Shown here piece by piece: positions 44,320 to 57,573 of a stretch of DNA of 64,000 bases. A program made the translations under genes and the position numbers. Positions within the stretch are counted from its first letter, which is position 1; every line of letters begins with the position of its first letter. Source of the stretch: Glycine soja (lineage: Eukaryota > Streptophyta > Magnoliopsida > Fabales > Fabaceae). Below the pieces are notes generated by a model. That model saw only the letters and a program-made list of their open reading frames with translations, had not been told where the DNA came from and did not search any database. The stretch spans positions 17,379,173 through 17,443,172 of the forward strand of contig NC_041011.1 of assembly GCF_004193775.1 (NCBI RefSeq), given 5' to 3'.

Positions 44320-47300
44320 CAAAAACAAAAATACTTCGGTCAGAAAATCTTGTTACCAGGAGTATAAACACTGCACGTGACCAAAATAAGGCAAAACCCA
44401 TTAGCAACTCAACTAATCAAATCAGAAGTTAATAATCACATAAGTGTAGGAACTAACTCTATTTCATGTTCATTGAGTCTCATGGAGTGTCTAGGAATAC
44501 TATGATTTTCACATTCATCTTCAGAAATGTTCCATAACAGTGTTGTTGTCTCATTCCTTGTGGTTCTCTCTTCTCTAGCGTTATTTTGATCATCTTCGTT
44601 GTTTTTTACATGAATATTTTTCACACTTACTACTCTTTCTTGAAAAAAAAATGTTCAGCAGGCATACCATAGATTGAGTCAACTACACATAGTGAACACT
44701 CCTAGGTGGAGGAATTAGGGTTGGCTCAATGACAAGTGAGTGAGATCTAAAGTAAATTTTAAGAAAATTTTTTGAATTTTAAATGAGAGAACTATATATT
44801 GGATTTTTTTGCTAATTTTTTTTAAGAAAAATAGATTTTTTATTCTTAATAAAAATTGAAGACAAATATTTTTTTTATTGGTGGCCTAAAACTTGAACTT
44901 CAATTGTTTTATGCTTAGATCGACCCTTCAAGGAATTAAGCATAAGATTTCTGGAAGTAAACCCTGGTCAAAACATGTAACACATCTAAACTCGGAGATC
45001 CAAATGGCTCATAATAGCAAAATTGCTACTATTAAAGCTCCTGGGATGTGGGGTAGAGACATCAGGTGGTGATATTGTGTATTAAATGGTAAAGAAGTCA
45101 GCAAGCCGTGTATCATGCAGAGAAAAGGAAAATGTAAATAATGGATCATCAGTTGACGTTTTAAGAGAAGAGAAAAAAATAGGTGAAATGTCAAATGCAA
45201 AGAGCTTAACCGGTGGAAGAGGAAAAACGAAGTGCTGGCAGTTTGAAAGGTCACCACTCAAAAAAAAAAAAAAAAATAACAGACAGTCAGAATAGTGTTT
45301 TGCACTCTCTTTTATTCTATGCACACTTACTTGCAGTTTGATTTGAAAGGCTTTGTTTGTTTTTGCGAACAGAACCGACATCGAGTGCATGTTTGATTAA
45401 AGTTGATGAACTTGTGTTTGTAAAAAAAGTATGTTAGAAACTTAAGTTTAATAAAAAAAATGAGTTTAAACAACATGATTTATGTTTGAATTTTTCTTTG
45501 CTCAAAAGTATGTTTGGTGAAATTAATTTTTTTTTGGATAATACTAATTAAAAGTTATTCCAGGATAAATAAGGTGAGGATGTGTAAAACACAACTTAGC
45601 ACATCTCGACCGACTTAATGATAATAGACGGGCAATAAATTCAAAGACAAACTCATGATAATTTTATGAGGGTCCTTAGAGTGGGAATAGAAAAAAAAAA
45701 AACAGCCGGATAAAATGAAAGATAAATTGATCCCATGTTTGGCGGTAATAAAAAAAATGAGTTAATGGAGTAAAACTTATGTTTGATGGTTTGGATATAT
45801 TTAGATGGAATGGAATGAAATTCGTATTTATTATCTATTTAATATATAAAGTGGAATAATTTATTTTTTTCATTGGTACGTTTAGGTGTGAAAATAGATT
45901 AGGTCGTCTCACACAATTTGTGCCTAGTTTACATCAGCTAGTCTATTTAAATTAATATAAATATTAATATTTTTCTAGTATTATTATTGTATTTTAAAAT
46001 ATATAAAATTATATATTTATTTTCCTTTAATTTAAATATGTTTTTAATCGTATAAAATTAGAGATTTTTTATTTTACTCCTTATAAATATTTCTTTGGTT
46101 TCCATCCTGGATAAGTTAAAATTGTTTTTTTAATTATGTGACAATTGTCAACATCCACCAGCGCCTATGGTACAATGACAACGTTTAATACCTTAAAAAA
46201 TCTAGATTTCTAAAATAAAGAGTATTTGTATACCTTAAAATGAATGAACTGTAAGGACCGGTAGGGACCAACAAAAATAGTGATTCTAGATTTTGGAAGA
46301 CTAATTTACACATCAAAATTAAAATTTACTCATTTAACAAAAGACTATAATAATAAAGTTTAAATATATTTTTTATCCTTGTAATTTAATGTTTTATTCA
46401 TTTATATTCTTATAATTTTTTTTATTCTAATTCTTATAAAATATGTTTGTTTTGTCTTCTATCATTAAAGTGTTTTAGATAACACTTTGAACAGTAATAA
46501 AATTGTTTTGAACAATGAAAAATATAATATCTAAATTATTTTAAGGATAAAAAATAAAATAGGCACATTTCCTAAGAACTAAAACAAAAAATAAAAATTG
46601 AGAGGGACGAGAATGAAAAAGTACTAAATTACGGAGATCAAAATTATATTTAAGTCAAATAATAATTTTAAAATTTAGAGTATGAAAAATAAAAAAGAAA
46701 ATCGTATAGATCTTAATGTCCTTCTTGTAGAGAGTAAAAATAAAGTTAAGCTTTTTATCTTTTAAATCATTAAACATGTTAGCACCCATAAAAAGTTTAT
46801 AAGCTTATTAGATTTTAATCCCATGTGATACACGGGTTTGATTAAATTATATAATTTTATATTTGTATTTAGTAATTATAATATATATATATATATATAT
46901 ATATTAATAGCAGTCTATTTAATATAAATTATATTAAAATTAAAAAATATAATTAATTATACTTTCAGTGTTATATGTATTATTTATCTCTAAGAAATAT
47001 TATTGATATGTTACTAATTTCTAATATCGTTACATTTTACTTTTCATATATTACTATTTTTTATTGAATTAAAAAAATATATTATTATATAATAAAAAAT
47101 ATTATTTTTTATGAAATATATCTTAGAATAGAAAAAAAAACATGATACATCAAAAGTGTAAGAGAATTTTATAATTTCTTACTATCACAAACTATCATGT
47201 TTAATTAATTTGTCGACTTTTATGAAAAATACTTTAAAAGTCATGACAAGGTCTATTTTGCTGTCACTTCATCATAATTAAACTCTTTAGAGCAACTCAT

Positions 47301-50300
47301 GTATAAAATGTACATAACTAATAATATAATATTTAACGTTATCACTTAATATATCAAAATTATCCAAATTAACATTTAATTATCAAAATTATATAATAAA
47401 TAACATGTTATTATTTAATATCAAAATTATCAAATTATTTTTTAATTATCAATTTTTTTATTAAATAGAATTAATGTAAGCAACTTAATTCTTCATTAAA
47501 TATAATTGTTAAAAAAATAAATATGATCAACAACTATTATAAAGTTGAGGTTTCAATCAATGACAAACGTTTATTGAAGTCTTATTTCCTATAAATCTTT
47601 GTTACACTTATTTGGTTAGCAATTCGCACGCTGGTTCGGGTCGGTATCAGTATTCAAAGACCAATTCAACTAATTTAGATTGGTTTGGTTTGGTTTGATT
47701 TTTACAGTTTTTTTAACTCAAACTAACACAACTCATTCATGAACGGTTTGGTTTGTGTTGAGACCAATGGGTTATTCATTTAAATTTGATCTTTTTTTCT
47801 TCTTAGAACTATTATTTTATATTATGATTCATCCAAATAATTAATACAATTAACCCAATATTATCAAATGTCTAAAAATAGTAAAATTGGTTCATTTAGT
47901 ACCATCAACATAATATTCTAAAATAAACTACTACAAACTAAAACAAAATGTTTTTTAACGCGATTTACTATAATAATCTAAATCACAAATATTTCCTACT
48001 TACTAATTTCTTGCAATAATTTTTGCTGCAACCAGATTTGCTACAAACAATCAAATTTGGTGGAACAAATTAACAAAATATAATCCATTAATATTATAAG
48101 CATGACAAAAAAAAATATGAAAAAAGATGAAATAAATAACAATGTATCTAAAAGTGATACCTTAAGAAGTTTCAACATAGTCTCAACACTTAATTTAATT
48201 TGTAACACTTAACCTTCCAATATTAACCGTATTTAAAGTTAAATCAAACAATTCTACAAATTTTGATATGTTCGGTGCGGTTATAATCGGCTCTGTAAAT
48301 CTACACTCGTGATCCAACTTTTACATGAACGATTTTAATCGATTCGATTCAACTTTAATCCCAATACATAAATTGATCAAACTCAAACAATTCAAATTAG
48401 TTTGGGTCAAGTTGGGCTTGTGAGAGACCCTTACACGTGAATGCAGGCTATGTGTAATTATATTTTGTTGCTGATAATTAGGTTAGCTAAACTTGATTAG
48501 ATTAGATGAATGATTATTGTGAAATTTTATTTATTAACTACTCATGTTATTAATTATTATTGTTCACACGTATATTTTAATAACTAAATCTAATATAAAT
48601 TGTATTGATATAAAAAATTATTGTAATTTACTTATTATTTAATACCCTTAATTATAACATATTATGGATTATTTTAGATTTGAATACGTATTTTAAAAAT
48701 TATTACTTTAAATTATTATTTTTGATGAAATATATCTTAAAGTGACTAATTTAAAAATGTGCATAGGTGGCAATATGATTTTAATTTTACTGTGTAACAT
48801 CAAAATTATTAAAATTAATATTTAATTACTAAAATTATATAAGAAATAACATGTATCAAAATTAATTTTTATTTATCAAAATTATTTATTTAATAGAATT
48901 AATGTTTGAATACAATTGTCACAACCCAAAGAATAATAATCTAATAGCCATCATGAAATTGAATCTTTGATTAATGGCCAATATTTGTTCGAGTGAAATT
49001 TACTTTAAAAAAATTAAATAATTTAACCGTTGTTATAAAATTGAATATTGGATTATTGGTTACTCTTTGTTCAAGTGAACTTTACTTTCATACTAAATTT
49101 ATAAACCTGCACGAGTTTGATTAAGTTATTATTTTTTTATATTTGTATTTAGTATTATTTAAAAAATTATAAATAAATAAACTTATCATTTTTAAAATAT
49201 TTAGTATTATATTAAATATAATTACATTAAAATTTTGTAAAGTGATTAATTAATTTTTAATTGAATATATGTTATCTTTAAAAATATTAAGTCTATTGGA
49301 ATTTATCCTGATTTTTTTTCTCAAATTAACTAGAGTGATAATATATAAATTTAAAATAAAAATAGTAAATATAAATTTATAATTATTTACTTTAAAATTT
49401 AACAAACATTTGTTTTACACGAGTTTATTTAACTATAAGCAGATAATTTGACTACATGAATATTTTTTTAAAAAAATTATCATTCTAAATGAAGTTTTTC
49501 AATACTGTGTGATTTTTTAAAAATTAAACATATTGATTGTAAATTTTTTTTTTGAGATTATCATTATAAAATAAAATATATCAAATATTATAGTTTATTA
49601 AAGTAACTTATCAATTATTTCCTTATAAACTATATATTCCATATTTATTAAAATTTAAATAAAGAAAAAAAATATAAAAATACAAAACAATTAGCTTAAC
49701 CCTAAGATCCTTAAAGATATGAGTCTAACTTTATATCACATAATCACAATAATAATAGTGTGAGTAATTTCACACTTATATAATTTCTCACTCTCATAAT
49801 TAATATGAAGTAAGGGAGAGAAAAGTATGATAAAAAAAATATTTTTAATTTTCAAGTCTATTTTTTCTATATGAAAATAGGAATTAAAAAAGAATCTAAA
49901 AATAATAAATATTAATATTTAATACAATAACAATTAAATTTTTCTATTTTTTATTTATTGTTGATATAATGTTAATATGTATAAATTTTTTAATGCATTT
50001 ATTATCAAAATAAAAATTTATTAAAATAGTATATTTTTATTAAATAGACATAGTTGTTAATTATTTTAAAATAATAATTTTAAAGACATTAATTTTAATT
50101 ATGTGATATTGCTAAAGATTTGAATTGACTAGTCTCGTTACATAACAGTCTCATTTAGTACAATTAAAATTGTATAACATTATTATCATCATAGTTGTTA
50201 TTCATATAAGTGATTAGCAACAAAGTAATACCAATGAATAAGTGAGAACCAATACTACTATTTTGTAGTTGTTACATTATCTTTTATTTTATTAATTTTC

Positions 50301-50732
50301 TCTATTTCTATTTAATAAATATATGTCTTTTACTAAATCAATTATCCAAATTATTTTTTGCAATACACCTACTTATATCTTATATAGAAAAGACACTTAA
50401 TACATTTATGTTTATAACGATCTTGTTTTTTCTCATTTTAAAAAATAATTAATGATATATTATTATTAAATTGGATATAGATAATAATAATAATAATAAT
50501 AATAGATATTATAAATATGTGCATAAATTATATAAATAGATTTTTCTAAAAATAAATAGATATTTTAGCATGTTATATTTATTAGTTGTATAAAAAAATG
50601 TGTGTAAATTGTATAATAAATATCATTAATATTAGCTATTTAATCCTGCAATAATGTTATATGGAATTGTTAAATCAACTGTTATTATAGAGTTTAAGTT
50701 TTAATCATAAGGTCAAGTTTTAAGTGGAATTT

Positions 50733-50788
<56 letters not shown>

Positions 50789-50997
50789 TTCAAGGATAAA
50801 ATTAGGTCTTAATTTGAGAAGTTATTGCAAAATAGATATTTGAATAAGTTATTTCAACTTACCTATTGGGGTTATAGTTTTCATTATAGAAATAGTTGCA
50901 TTTTTTCTTTTCAAAACAAAATATTTGAGGGTTACTTATTTTATTTTTAAATATTTTTCGTATTTATAATATATTTTAAATATTATAAATTATTATA
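44320..50997. other. AT-rich intergenic DNA with diverged repeats
   Basis: I see no gene. A related sequence recurs at least four times in decayed form: blocks like GTTTGATTAAATTAT..TATTTGTATTTAGT (46838, 49115), TTTAATAGAATTAATGT (47462, 48890), and TTATAAAGTTGA..CAAGTGAATTTACT (47536, 48935, 49030, 50680). 47630-48420 has the GGTTTGGTTTGG/GGTTCGGGTCGG wording often seen at plant DNA-transposon ends, without ends I can fix. TA microsatellites lie at 46879-46905 and 50728-50785. Confidence 0.5.
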
Positions 50998-51309
50998 GGT
51001 TAAATTACTCATTTGGTCTCTATAGTTTCATGGTTCTTACCTTTTTAGTTCTTTTAGTTTGAAAATGATATTTTTAGTCTCTATAGTTTATATTTTAATT
51101 CTCTTTTAGTCCTTGTAATTTGAAAGCTATAAGGACTAAAAAAGTAAGAATCATGAAACTATAGGGACTAAAAAATTCACTTTCAAAACTACATGGGCTA
51201 AAAGAGAATTAAAATATAAACTATAAGGACTAAAAAGACAACTTTTAAACTATTGGGACTAAAAAAGTAAGAATTATGAAACTATAGGGATCAAATGAAT
51301 AATTTAACC
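50998..51309. mobile_element. MULE-type MITE with 9-bp target-site duplication
   Basis: 312 bp starting GGTTAAATTACTCATTTGG and ending in the inverted TCAAATGAATAATTTAACC. Flanks ATTATTATA (50989-50997) and ATTATTATA (51310-51318) are identical 9-mers, the length made by Mutator-type transposases. The inside is also self-complementary (TTAGTCTCTATAG against CTATAGGGACTAAA), so the element can fold along its whole length. It has no coding capacity. The AT-rich duplication is a weak discriminator. Confidence 0.75.
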
Positions 51310-51318
51310 ATTATTATA

Positions 51319-53146
51319 TTTGTAATCAAATAACTTTATTATCCTTTCTTTTATATTAATTTAATATTAATTGATTTGAGGAATTAGATGGTACTACTAG
51401 TTATTATTAATCTTTGTCTATTATGAGTTTAAACACCATTGTATAGACTTTGAAAAAGAAAATTAAATATTAAGTTGTACTTGACATTTTTGGAAATTTA
51501 CTTTAATAAGGTTTTGAAACACAATTAATTGGATTTTTTATAAATAAAAAAATAATCTATGTAGATATTTTAGTATAAATTTATCTAAGTTATTTGATCC
51601 CCCTAACTTTTTATTATGGGTTCGCCCTTGAATAGTGTAATTGTATTTTTCATTTTAGTAGTTGTTTTAGATAGAGATTTTTTTCATTAACCTCTTAGAC
51701 TCTTAGTTAATTAGCCTGGGCTTAAATTAGTTTTAGTCCCTCAAATTTGAAACACTTTTGATTTTGGTCCACCAACTAAAAATATTATTTTTTTAGTCCC
51801 AAACATCCATGGAATGATGGGGGACCAAAATAAAAGTACTCTATCAACTCTCACAGCGGTGTGACAAAAGTCTCATGGCACTTGAATCTAATTTGTGACT
51901 TTCAGCAAATCTCATGGCACGTGATGTCATATCTCACAACATTATAAACAAATCTCGAAGCAATCACATGACTCCCAGAACGCGTCACAACAATGAGACA
52001 TGTAACATTTTGGGCATTGACAAGGGCAGAGATTGGTCGTCGATGCAAAAAAGATGAAGCATAGACAAGGAGCAACTTTTGGCAAGCTTCCACTGGGAGA
52101 GATACATGAATGAATCATATACACATTGAAATGAGAATGCTTTAGAGGTTGTGTAGGTATGAGACTTCACAATTAAGGATGAATTAAATGAACAAATTAG
52201 TATTACCTATACCCACAAGATGTATTTGTTTTTGGTAGTATATCATTTAAGAACTCCGCATTTAAGTGTTCTTCGAGCAATTTTGGATGAGTGATCTATT
52301 GGAAAAGTATTGTGTTGGTTTATGGGGACAACCAATGATCTTGAAAGTTGTCAGGCGTTACAAATGATATCAGAGTTGGTTGTCAATATTTCCGAAAATA
52401 CTACCTATGAAGGGTTTTGACTTATGGAAGGTTCTAACTAACAAGATAAATGAGTGAAGTGTCACCTAGTGAAATGTTGTAGAGTTTGAGTCGCCAAGAT
52501 GTTGGTTCAAAGGAGTTACAATCTCCAAATCCTTAGGGTAGAGTAGGAGCAATCCACTTTTTAAGGGAAACGAGAACCTCAACTAGAAAAGGTAGGGGCA
52601 ATAAGAAAAAGTATGCAAAACACTTGGAGAAAAAAGTTTCTAATTTTAGCATCCTTGGAAAAGAAGGGTTTTGGAGGTTTTAGAACTCTCTTTTAATAAG
52701 GGATAACAACGGGACAAGACGGGTAGACATAGTTGTCACTCGCTACCCACCCCGTTACCCGCGTGAGTATTTGTTAAGCGGATACTCACATACTGATAAA
52801 TATATGCATATATCTGTGGATACTTTTTAAAAATAAAAATATTTAAAAAATACTTTTATTATAATTTTATTTATTTTAATATTTTCTTAATATTTTCAAC
52901 AAAAATTATTCAAATATTCTACACAATAAAAAACATCCATGGATAATTTTTTTAAAAAGAATAAATAAGAAATTTATTTTGTGATCTCCAAACAAAATTA
53001 TCTAATAATTACTCTATAAGATATAAACTCAAATTAAATTACACTAAAATATATGTCCAAATAATATTATATTCTACAACATAAGTAAAATAATAAAATA
53101 TATAAAAAATATCTAACTATTTTAATATTAAGTGAGATAAAACACA
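51319..53146. other. Intergenic, possible old LTR/primer-site remnant
   Basis: No gene. TGATATCAGAGTT (52364-52376) resembles an iMet primer site and might mark an old LTR element, but no LTR pair is present. 51728-51830 (TTTTAGTCCCTCAAATTTG..) resembles common legume MITE ends. Confidence 0.3.
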
Positions 53147-54254
53147 CTTGTAACTAGGGGTGGGTAAACGGGCCCAGGTCCATGGACTGGCCCGCGGGGC
53201 CCGTGGTCCGTGCGGGTTATGGATCAACTTTTTTTAAACGGTCCATGGTTATGTCATATTTTTGGATCCGCCCCGCTTAACCTGTGGACTTTGCGGGTTT
53301 GGCCTGCGGGGTCTGCGGGTTACCCGCAGCCCGCATTATATTTGATTTATGTGACCCTGACCTAATTATATTAGGTTTGATTTTCTCTTTTTCACTTTAA
53401 ACTTTTCTTTTAAAATAACAGATAAAGAAATATATTATATAAGATAAAGATTTAAAGATAAAAATAAAAGATTTAAATTAAAAGATGATAAAGATAAAAA
53501 AGGATAAGATAAGAAAAATAAAAAATAACAAAAATAAAAGATTAAGATAAAAAAAGAAAAGTGATAACATGCTAAAAATCTTCCTTTTTGATATTTTCTC
53601 GATCTTTTTTTTCTTTTAATCTATCATTTTCATATCTGTAAGTCATAAATAATAAAAATATTAATTCTTATCATTTAAGCTAAAAATAATTATTAAATAA
53701 ATATTTTTAAAGATATTTCAATATATTTTTATTATAAAAAATAGCTCACATCATATTTAGCATTTATCATTGTAGCAGGCTAAGAATATTTTTTCTCCTC
53801 ACGATTTTCCTCCACCACGTAATCACGCATGCGCACAAGTCATACGACTTTTTCCCTTACAAGGAAAATAAAACGCGACTCACATGGAGAAGGCTCAAGC
53901 TACTTCAAATATGGAATCATTTGTTGTTGGAGATGTTTAAATTTCATATTTTAGATTTATTACTTGGATTTTCTTTTGTTAAAACATTATTTATTTTATT
54001 GATGTAATTGACTAATTATTGATATTTTATTTACATCTGTATTGAACTTAATTTGATTATATTGTATCTTTATTAAAATTAAAATTCTTTTAAAACTAGG
54101 CCCGCGGACCGGCCCGTTTGACCAGCGGGGTCCGCGGGGCGGGGCAGACCAATTTATTTGGTCCGTGTAAGAAGCGGGGCGGACTGGCCCGGTCCACTGC
54201 CAATGCGGGCTTATGCGGGACGGGCCAGCCCGCTTACCCACCCCTACTTGTAAC
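53147..54254. mobile_element. Non-autonomous hAT element with 8-bp duplication
   Basis: The element is 53155-54246 (1092 bp), starting TAGGGGTGGGTAAACGGGC and ending GCTTACCCACCCCTA, with identical flanks CTTGTAAC (53147-53154 and 54247-54254). TAGGGGTGG ends and 8-bp duplications are the marks of the hAT superfamily. Both subterminal regions are GC-rich with many CCCGC/GCGGG words (53170-53335, 54100-54235), while the middle is AT-rich. No transposase is present, so it would need one supplied elsewhere. Confidence 0.88.
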
Positions 54255-54839
54255 ACTTCAAATACTTTTTCTGAAATATTGCTTTAAAATTGTTTAAATG
54301 ATATATTTTGTGGAATACACATTATTAAATTAAGTTTCTATTTTTAAATTGATAAAATATCTCAAGCTTTTTTTTTTCTTTGTGAAAAGAAGGAACACAT
54401 ATACATATATATTGCACTTGATTAAGACATGTACATATAATTAAAATGCACATGAATAAATGGTATTATCAAAATATGTTTTCTATTAAAAAATCATTTT
54501 AAAAGTTGTTGTCATTTTTCTTCCACCCTCACACAACCCTATAATAAAGTACAACTTATAAAGAATTTACTTGCACAAAATTAAATGATGATAAACTAAA
54601 AGAAATACGTAATCATACATACTAAGCCTCATTGACCCTTAAGATATAAACATAGATGTACTAAAATAATTACAACTGTTTGAAAGAAAGAAAAAATATT
54701 CACCACCCCTCAAAATATTACATAGTATCACCAAAAGGATTAATACAAAAGAATATTATGACATTGAGTATAGAAATCTTCCCACCCCACATATACATAA
54801 AAAAGGAAAAACAGTCCTACACTTAGAGCAGTCACTACC
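54255..54839. other. Intergenic, nothing recognised
   Basis: AT-rich. No gene, repeat or signal that I can support. Confidence 0.5.
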
Positions 54840-55268
54840 CAAGACCCACAAAATACCTCGAGCGAAGTCATATTCTTAGAATGGTTACTCTCGTCTCCCG
54901 AGGAATCCTATTCCTTATCGGATGAAACCATCTGTCCCCAGGGTATCTCTTCATTGCAAACACCCCGGTAGAAAGCAATCTTGAATGGTGTGAAATCCTC
55001 TTCATCGATAAAATCTCTCATATCCTCGAAGACTTCAACAACCGTATCCTAATAGAAGGTAGATCTAGTGGCTCTACCATTAGCATCATGCCCAAAGAAG
55101 TGTCGTACAAATCGTAGTGGGTTGTTTGGCTACTCAAATCCGAAGTAGGTGTTGTAGGTGATAACATGGTTAATGTCACGCCGAGGAGTATGCTCGAAAG
55201 GAACGTGATATGTATTGTGTGCCTTTACAGTGATCAGTGGTATTTGGGGCTCATCTAACAACAAAAAG
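54840..55268 (-). pseudogene. Degenerate reading frame, family not recognised
   Basis: On the minus strand one frame reads coherently from 55268 to about 54850: CHFLLLDEPQIPLITVKAHN, TYHVPFEHTPRRDINHV, RFVRHFFGHDANGRATRS, TVVEVFEDMRDFIDEEDFTP and FKIAFYRGVCNEEIPWG. Three TAG codons interrupt it (after FGFE, STFY and SDKE), two at positions where a single base change from a sense codon would explain them. The composition is that of a real protein with an acidic end. I do not recognise the family. It may be part of a transposon-borne gene. Confidence 0.5.
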
Positions 55269-57573
55269 TGGCATCAGATGTAACCAAAGTGCGCGTGGAG
55301 GTGCGCCTCTTCCTCCATCTTATAATTGTAATGGTATGTATTGATCCACGTGAACATCCTTCACGGATGCTCCATGGCTTGCTCCTGAAAGTTGTTGGTT
55401 ATTGGGGTGAGTCCTTCACTCCTCAAATGCCACAAACAACAAACAAAACCATAGTATACAATCTACTTAACCATTACATGTGGTTGTTTAAGCAAACAAC
55501 ACTTTTGCGTCCTAAGCACATAACTATCCCACTTATTTCACAATAAGGCCCAACCACTACCACTAAGCCTCTCAGGTCATGATGGTCTTATATTTTTATA
55601 TGGATGACAATCAGGAGTGATTACCACATATAGATATATTGTACATTGATCCCTAACTCCTAACACAAAGTATAGTCTCAGAGCCAACCAGGAATAACAA
55701 AGTGAGGCATGTGAACTTCCTTGCGCCAAATAAGTGCACTAAATGCCAGGTAATCACCATTTGCTAATTCCCTTAGGTCCCGTGAACCTCTCTGCCCACT
55801 ACACCCAGTGTATCTCTGTTTATCATTCATTTTCTCAATGCAACCTCACCATTCACAAATGGCATAGACCTTCAATTCCTTACTCTTCCTTTTGTCCTCT
55901 CGTTCTTGTCGCTACGAATTGTGCGTAGCCCTCATGTTGCGTACGACAAACATAATCAAACATTCACACAACAAGAAATTGAGGCAAGGATCAAACATAC
56001 ATACTACTCTCAGGAAATCAATTTCAATCTTTCAAGTAATAAAAAGAACATGTTTGTTCACGCACAACATAACGGCAAAAATAGAATCATCCATAAATTA
56101 TAGCAAAAAAATTTCTGAGGTTCAGACACCACAATACCCAACCCAAAGCGTGTACAAAAAGATAATAAATAATATAGATTTCACACACCGTAGATATAAT
56201 TTTCCGGAATTCACGCTCTCACGGTCTTACTCATATCCAGTTGCTATCGTAGGGTTCCAGACCAGAATAAAATTCACATGCCACAGATAAATAGTGTTGG
56301 AGTTCACACTCCCACGGTCTTATTCATTCAAAACAATAGTAATTTAGGAATAAATGTTCAGCATGCTCAATCATGTTATTTAGAAATACAAATACAACAC
56401 ACTCAATTCTAGCGATTTTATCGGTCTAAATCTATTGTCCTGTAATTTTGCCAGAAATCAATTTCAACACTTCTTACTACTTCCCCAAGGTTTTTCCATG
56501 TTCTAAATTCATTTTTAAGCTTAAAATAACTGAATTACATCATCTAATACTCAAAATTCCCCTGCTGTCCAGGTTCACCAAATTTCATTACTAAACTTTA
56601 GTTAGATTTTCTAGGTGCTCTGGAAGTCAGTTTTTCCTAAACCTTATGTGTTACCGTATATTTTCATTCCTAAAAAACTCATTTTTGAGGTTAAAAACTC
56701 AAGAAAAACAGCCCACACAACAACACTAACCCGTTCAATTTCATGCTAAAATTATGGCTTCCTAAAAATCTCCTTGACTTGTTTTGCTCATAACTTTCTC
56801 TAGAAAATTCCATTTTAGACGCACCTTAAGTCTAACCCTAGATTTTAACAACTAAAGAAATCATTTTTGGCATAAAAACTCAAGGAAAACAGCTCATCAC
56901 AGAGATTCAGAACATGGAAGCAAGCACGAAATTTCAAGACAACATGTTTAAAGAAGTTTAACAACAAAAATAGGGGTCAAGAGTTGGAGAGACCCCCCTT
57001 ACCTTGATGATGCTCTACCAAATTTAGAAGGAAGGATGAGGGAGTTTAGATTCTAGTTTCCAACCTTCAAGAGTGCAAAAATAAGATTTTGAAACTACAA
57101 GTGAGAATAGAGCAAAACATGAAGAAAAAAAAAAATCAAGCTTATAATTGAAAATGGAGGTCAGTTATCTAAGCTTGATGGAAGAAGAGCTCAAGAACAC
57201 TTGGTAAAACTTGGAAGAAGAAGAAAAATATGGTCTCCTCTCTCTCTAATAGCTTCGAGCAAAATGGGAGAAATGACCTAGACTTTGGCTTTTAAAAACA
57301 ACACTTATTGTAGGTGAAATGCTTGGACCAATGGAATTGCAAGACCTAATCCTTATCCTCTTAATCTAAGCACTTTGAATGGCAATTAATATAACTAATT
57401 GGCAGCTTGGACAACCCTTGATGTGCTCTCCACAAGCTCAGACACGCCTTATATGACTTCTTTCACTTTTCCAAAACTAAGTATAAAAGGCTAAAGTAGA
57501 GTTTTGCCCAAAATGGATATTCTCGCTTTATACCAAAACTAGTAAATTCTATCATAAACACCATCATTAATGT
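55269..57573. other. Non-coding, maybe intron/leader of the frame at 54.9 kb
   Basis: Open frames here (for example 55892-56290) show no domain. On the minus strand CATCAAGGTAAGG (57010-56998) looks like a splice donor, and T/C-rich tracts occur. It could be the 5' part of the decayed minus-strand gene, but I cannot show an exon. Confidence 0.3.

Noticed and set aside
44436..44624. Minus-strand 62-residue frame with an acidic, asparagine-rich look
   Set aside because: No domain, no splice context and no repeat of the pattern, so not supported as a gene.
45086..45295. Plus-strand 69-residue frame, lysine-rich
   Set aside because: Ends in a poly-A run and has no domain.
55892..56290. Plus-strand 132-residue frame
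   Set aside because: Composition is that of AT-rich non-coding DNA and no domain is visible.
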